Below the pieces are notes generated by a model that saw only the letters and a program-made list of their open reading frames with translations, had not been told where the DNA came from and made no database searches. Position numbers and translations under genes: made by a program. 64,000 nucleotides of DNA from Lophius americanus (lineage: Eukaryota; Chordata; Actinopteri; Lophiiformes; Lophiidae): positions 9,742,001 to 9,806,000 of the forward strand of contig JBBDHG010000028.1 in NCBI GenBank assembly GCA_037951165.1, read 5' to 3'. Positions 60,320 to 64,000 of the stretch are shown here, in pieces (position 1 is the stretch's first letter; each line of letters begins with the position of its first letter).

Positions 60320-60720
60320 GAGTAAAACTAGGCCAACGCTGTCATGCCTGTTAGCAAGGATATATCGAGGAAAGGTCCCAATCCCCCACAAAGCACAAGT
60401 ACAAACGATCCCACTGGTAGATCTCCTCAAATTAAATGTGACTCAATTTACTCAGTCCATACCCAACTATTTCTTTGAAGTTATCAATATGCTTTAAGAT
60501 AAAATCTCCTAGTGACTCAATATTTAATAGTTTAGACTCAATAATGAAGATAAATATAGTTAAGTTAGAGCTCAGTAATGAAGCAAGACATATTGCCATG
60601 TGTAAATTCATATGAGCAAGGTTTAGACAAAATTGGACTAATGTTTGACGTTACAGATGACAAAAACTGTTCCAACTAGTGAGTGAAATATGAACTATTA
60701 TAGTGAAATTATAGATTTTG
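60320..60720 (+). repeat. Dispersed AT-rich repeat, head and body
   Basis: aactaggccaacgctgtcat gcctgttagcaaggatatat cg, aggtcccaatcccccacaaa, gatctcctcaaattaaatgt gactcaa, then a body with gacaaaaactgttccaacta gtgagtgaaatatgaactat. Confidence 0.6.
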
Positions 60721-60842
60721 CTTTAATAGTTTGATTAAAATGTTAATAATTGCATGAGAATAAAATCTTTTGTTTACTAAGTGAGGCTAAAACATCCAAA
60801 CTACTGTTAACAAAATTGACAAAGGAAAAAAACTATACTAAA

Positions 60843-60965
60843 CTAGGCCCCTGCTGTCTTCCCCGACAGCAAAGGTGTATCCCCGATTCTTCAAGTCTCC
60901 AATGCCCTTAGTTGTACAAATAATTCCCCTGATTGAACTCCTCAGATGGTCCATCCTCCTTGAGT
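60843..60965 (+). repeat. Dispersed AT-rich repeat, head only
   Basis: aactaggcccctgctgtctt ccccgacagcaaaggtgtat ccccg, caatgcccttagttgtacaa, ataattcccctgattgaact cctcaga. It lies only about 120 bp after the previous copy. Confidence 0.6.
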
Positions 60966-61306
60966 GTAAGAACATATGTTTTACTATGCAACACAGTTGA
61001 ACTGACAGATGAGGTACTATTTCATTAAACAATGATTAAATCAGCATTGAACATTTCTAACAAAACATTAATAAAAACAAAAACATTTCATAAACACCAT
61101 ATATCACACATATAAATAACATGTTTTACACAAACTCAAGGGTTTTCTGCTTTTCTAAACGTTGGACAAACAAATGAACACATCAGAAGAATCTCAAGGC
61201 ATCTTGAGAACCCATTTTGAAATTTTAGCCTAAAAATTGCTGCGATAGCAAATAATCAGAGTTTAACACGTGTATGAGGGACAAAAAACACATAGTTCAT
61301 GTAATT

Positions 61307-61387
61307 CTACTTCGTCATGAATGGATCTGACAGCTGCCGCCGAATGGAATGCCTGCTCATTCTCCACCTCATCCTGGTCGGACAGGA
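61307..61387 (-). other. Candidate small exon with upstream splice acceptor (uncertain)
   Basis: On the minus strand a good pyrimidine tract with CTCTCCACAG is followed at 61387 by sequence open in two frames. One gives MRWRMSRHSIRRQLSDPF then MTK and a stop (61307-61372); the other gives LSDQDEVENEQAFHSAAAV. The only nearby donor (GTAGAA) is weak. No family is recognised. It is noted because it is GC-richer than its surroundings. Confidence 0.2.
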
Positions 61388-62159
61388 CTGTGGAGAGGGG
61401 AGATGTCAGGGTTTGTTTCTTTTATTCCCAAAATACAGCGGGGGTCACGTTCCCTTCCCAGGCTCTTTCAGCTAAGAGTCAGGATTTACCAGCCTGCTAA
61501 TTTACACATTCGGCATGACTCTCTGTGTCTGGCACGGGGCCAAGTGGTGAAGCAGGAGGGGGAAAAGGGGGAAGTGTGTGGGCGTAAGATTAGGCAGTCA
61601 TGAAGAATCAGGCTTGTGAGGAAATGTTAGCCCTTTGGCATCGATAGAAAGTACTGGTTGTAGTTCTGATATGTGCTGCTATAAGGGAAAGAGAACAATT
61701 TTAGGTGTTTTCATAGCCAAATGGTTTTTACATCATTTGTACTGAAGTCTTGAACATTCTGGGCTAAGCAGTTATTTGCTGTCTTTCCCAAAGATGGACG
61801 TTAAGATAAAAGATTATACATCTAAGAACATACTGTACTGAGAAATGTCTTGGGTATGTTTTTGCTTGGATTATCATCGGTAGCCCAGGCTGGGTGAAAG
61901 TTTCAGCCTCTGTCAAATGTGAAATCTCTGGGTTTTGTATCTTAGTGACACTATTAAGATGAGAACATTTTTCCACATGATGTCATTGGACATCTGCTCA
62001 ATGGCCACAGATTTTAGGAAGGAGTATAAAGAAATGGACACAGATAAAATGGGTCACACAGCAGAGATTTAAAGGAAAATAGGAGTGGCTCTAAGCCAGA
62101 GGGAGTGAATAACATCGCGGAAAACAATAACATTTCACTGATATGTGTTCATACTTGCA

Positions 62160-62364
62160 GTATCAAACTAGAAGCCCAAAAGCAAGGGTGTATCCCCAAG
62201 CAGCCCTCAATCCGAACAGGCCATCCTCCTGATTGAACTCCTCTAATTAAGTGAGAAGCTATGTCCAAAAAACACTGTCTTTCATTGAAGAGCCCCCTGT
62301 AATGAGTAAAATTTTAACTATTTGAATCAAATATGATATATACAGGATTCATCTCCTCGAGTCG
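62160..62364 (+). repeat. Dispersed AT-rich repeat, head and body, cut by another repeat
   Basis: aactagaagcccaaaagcaa gggtgtatccccaagcagcc ctcaatcc, cctgattgaactcctctaat t, gctatgtccaaaaaacactg tctttcattg, ccctgtaatgagtaaaattt, catctcctcgagtcgattca t. At the point where atgcac should follow, a teleost repeat begins with attcattc. Confidence 0.6.
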
Positions 62365-62500
62365 ATTCATTCATTCATTCATTATCTACCGCTTATCCTG
62401 TTCAGGGTCACGTGGGGCTTGAGCCTATCCCAGCTAACATCGGGCGAGAGGCAGGGTACACCCTGGACAAGTCGCCAGTTCATCGCAGGTACACACACAC
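62361..62500 (-). repeat. Teleost interspersed repeat, antisense
   Basis: attcattcattcattatcta ccgcttatcctgttcagggt cacgtggggcttgagcctat cccagctaacatcgggcgag aggcagggtacaccctggac aagtcgccagttcatcgcag g. It is the reverse complement of the end at 42013-42112, inserted inside a dispersed-repeat copy. Confidence 0.75.
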
Positions 62501-63509
62501 AGAAACATAGATTTACACAACCACACACACTTACACTTAATCCTACAGGCAAATTTGCAAACATGCACAGAAAGCCGGCAGATGTATTATTTCAGACCAT
62601 GAGAGGCTTCTACCTTGAACTCACTTAAGAGCCTTGATATGATGAGGTAAAGGATGGGCCTATAATTGGGCATTTTATTTACTTTTGTCGTCAAAGGGAT
62701 TAAAGAGATTTTGTTTTCCCAGGTGTCACTGACTAGTGTCCAGTGCATTGGTTATAATTGTTACCTTGGTTGCTATTACCCAGAGCTCAAATTTGCTTGT
62801 TCTCCTTCTCCTCCTTTTTAAATGAATTGGTAGGAACCCCAGATATCAGCAGAGAAGGAGAGTTGACTAACTGGACCTCTTAGAAGTTTAGCTGAATACC
62901 GCCGCTGTAGACAAATGTTGTTTGAGTCAGATAAACATCATCTCATCGTCTAGCCCAGCGGTACTCATGTCTCAGCTGCTTGAAGAGACTTTGGAACTTG
63001 CCACTAAAATCTCTTCTCTTTCTGTTCTGAAACGAAGCCCCTGTTCATTTCGAGGCAAACAATAATATGAGGCCTATCTGTCAAAACTATGGATGTGGGT
63101 CTGCTTTCTATAAACATTCCTTGGACAGACATGAAGTCTTGATAAAAATAAAACACAATAACTTCTGCACAGATTACTTTCTTAGCTCGCATATTTGTTT
63201 GACACATGTGACAGGACTACTGGAAGCAGAGCTCAAGCATCACTATTATGGTTGTTTCATTAAAGTTATAAATATGTTATTATTAAAAAAAGTCTGTATG
63301 AACAAAGCCCACAGTCACTCCATTCCAGGTGGCCCTGTTTCAACTTCAACTTCTAAAATTAGTTAAGGCCCTCGGAAAAGTCAGGAGCTTGTTCTCTAAA
63401 TTTACCATGACTAACGAAAGACAAAGAAATATAACATGTGAGTTTTGATTAACGTTGAAGGAGAGTAGTGGGTTTTAAATAAACCCCTTACTCTTTGATG
63501 CCTCCTAAA

Positions 63510-63610
63510 CAAAACAAGGGCTATGCTGTCATCACTGACAACAATGTCCTCGAAAAGCCCCTAATCCCTTGCGTTGTACAAGCAATTCCCCTGATTAAAC
63601 TCCATATTGA
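63510..63610 (+). repeat. Dispersed AT-rich repeat, head only
   Basis: ggctatgctgtcatcactga caacaatgtcctcgaaaagc ccctaatcccttgcgttgta caagcaattcccctgattaa actcc is one of the cleanest head blocks. Confidence 0.6.
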
Positions 63611-64000
63611 CACTACCTAACTATTTCAATGCAGTCAGTAATATGCAGGTATTTTTTACCCTCTGATGCACTCTGTATTCTGACTTCTCTCCATAAGATA
63701 CAGAATTAACTTTTTCAGCAGTATGCGCAACAATGGCTCTTCTGGGGGATCGGACAATACGGGCCAGCATTCACTTCCGACTTGCATCAATGACCCAGGT
63801 GCTGGTTTACCAGTTGCCCTTCCTTAGACCCCTTTGTTTGGTACGAACCCTGCAGACAAGGAAAAAGACCTGCAGTTCTAGAGATTTTCTAATCTGGTCA
63901 TAAAGACATGACCTAGGTTAATGCTTAAATGATTTGATTTTAAAATGAAACACTACTTTTATTTGTCAACAAATCTGACCAACAGTTGCGAAATTATGGC

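Larger units (their letters stand above)
53409..64000 (-). other. Upstream tensin intron (incomplete, at least 10.6 kb)
   Basis: It holds the Tc1-like element 53879-54690, an unexplained coding-like block 55210-55320, dispersed repeats (55540, 56770, 60320, 60843, 62160, 63510), a G run 57709-57728, an RT scrap 59000-59270, a low-repeat stretch 58360-58700, a candidate exon 61307-61387 and a teleost repeat 62361-62500. The preceding C1 exon was not found. Confidence 0.55.

Noticed and set aside
2920..63610. CRISPR array or tandem satellite
   Set aside because: Repeat copies are irregularly spaced, diverged and without uniform spacers. The genome is eukaryotic.

Overview
The window looks like intronic and exonic sequence of a vertebrate gene in a teleost fish genome. 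Three observations support this. Coding blocks of 39 to 172 bp are bounded by AG/GT splice sites and separated by introns of up to about 16 kb. The sequence is AT-rich with many microsatellites. The repeats are of kinds typical of ray-finned fish: Tc1-like transposons, L2, Rex1-like, RTE-like and Tx1/L1-like non-LTR retrotransposons, and tRNA-derived SINEs. No bacterial-type operons, CRISPR arrays or phage genes are present.

One gene is well supported. It is a tensin on the minus strand, occupying 2397-53408, with both ends outside the window. Eleven exons join in frame with consistent phases into 876 nt (292 codons). They encode, in order, the last zinc ligand of a C1 domain (53370-53408), a short linker (37297-37338, 25092-25141), the whole PTEN-like tyrosine-phosphatase fold (15031-15202, 13958-14008, 13759-13881, 10005-10069, 7830-7913), and the first half of the PTEN-type C2 domain (6558-6670, 6412-6472, 2397-2472). 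The phosphatase P-loop reads HNKGNRGR, with Asn where the catalytic Cys should be. That points to tensin-1 rather than tensin-2 or -3. The rest of C2, the SH2-PTB end and the start of the gene are not in the window.

The rest is intron, much of it transposon debris. 1-2396 holds a Tc1-type transposase scrap. 2473-6411 holds a Rex1-like fragment and a deleted Tc1-like element. 7.9-15 kb holds a half-copy of a TTAA-type element, a second deleted Tc1-like element and a SINE. 15.2-25.1 kb holds a SINE, an (AAT)n-tailed retrotransposon end and Tx1/L1-like remnants. 25.1-37.3 kb holds an antisense L2 copy, an interrupted RTE-like copy and another L2/CR1 piece. 37.3-53.4 kb holds a second L2 copy in the opposite orientation and several SINEs. 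53.4-64 kb holds a deleted Tc1-like element and many copies of an AT-rich dispersed repeat that I cannot assign to a known family.

The points most worth checking are: a candidate optional tensin exon at 25461-25544; two L2 copies in inverted orientation around the 42-bp exon at 37297; the unassigned dispersed repeat family; and a possible internal promoter near 30.0-30.4 kb. I found no evidence for a new multi-gene system.
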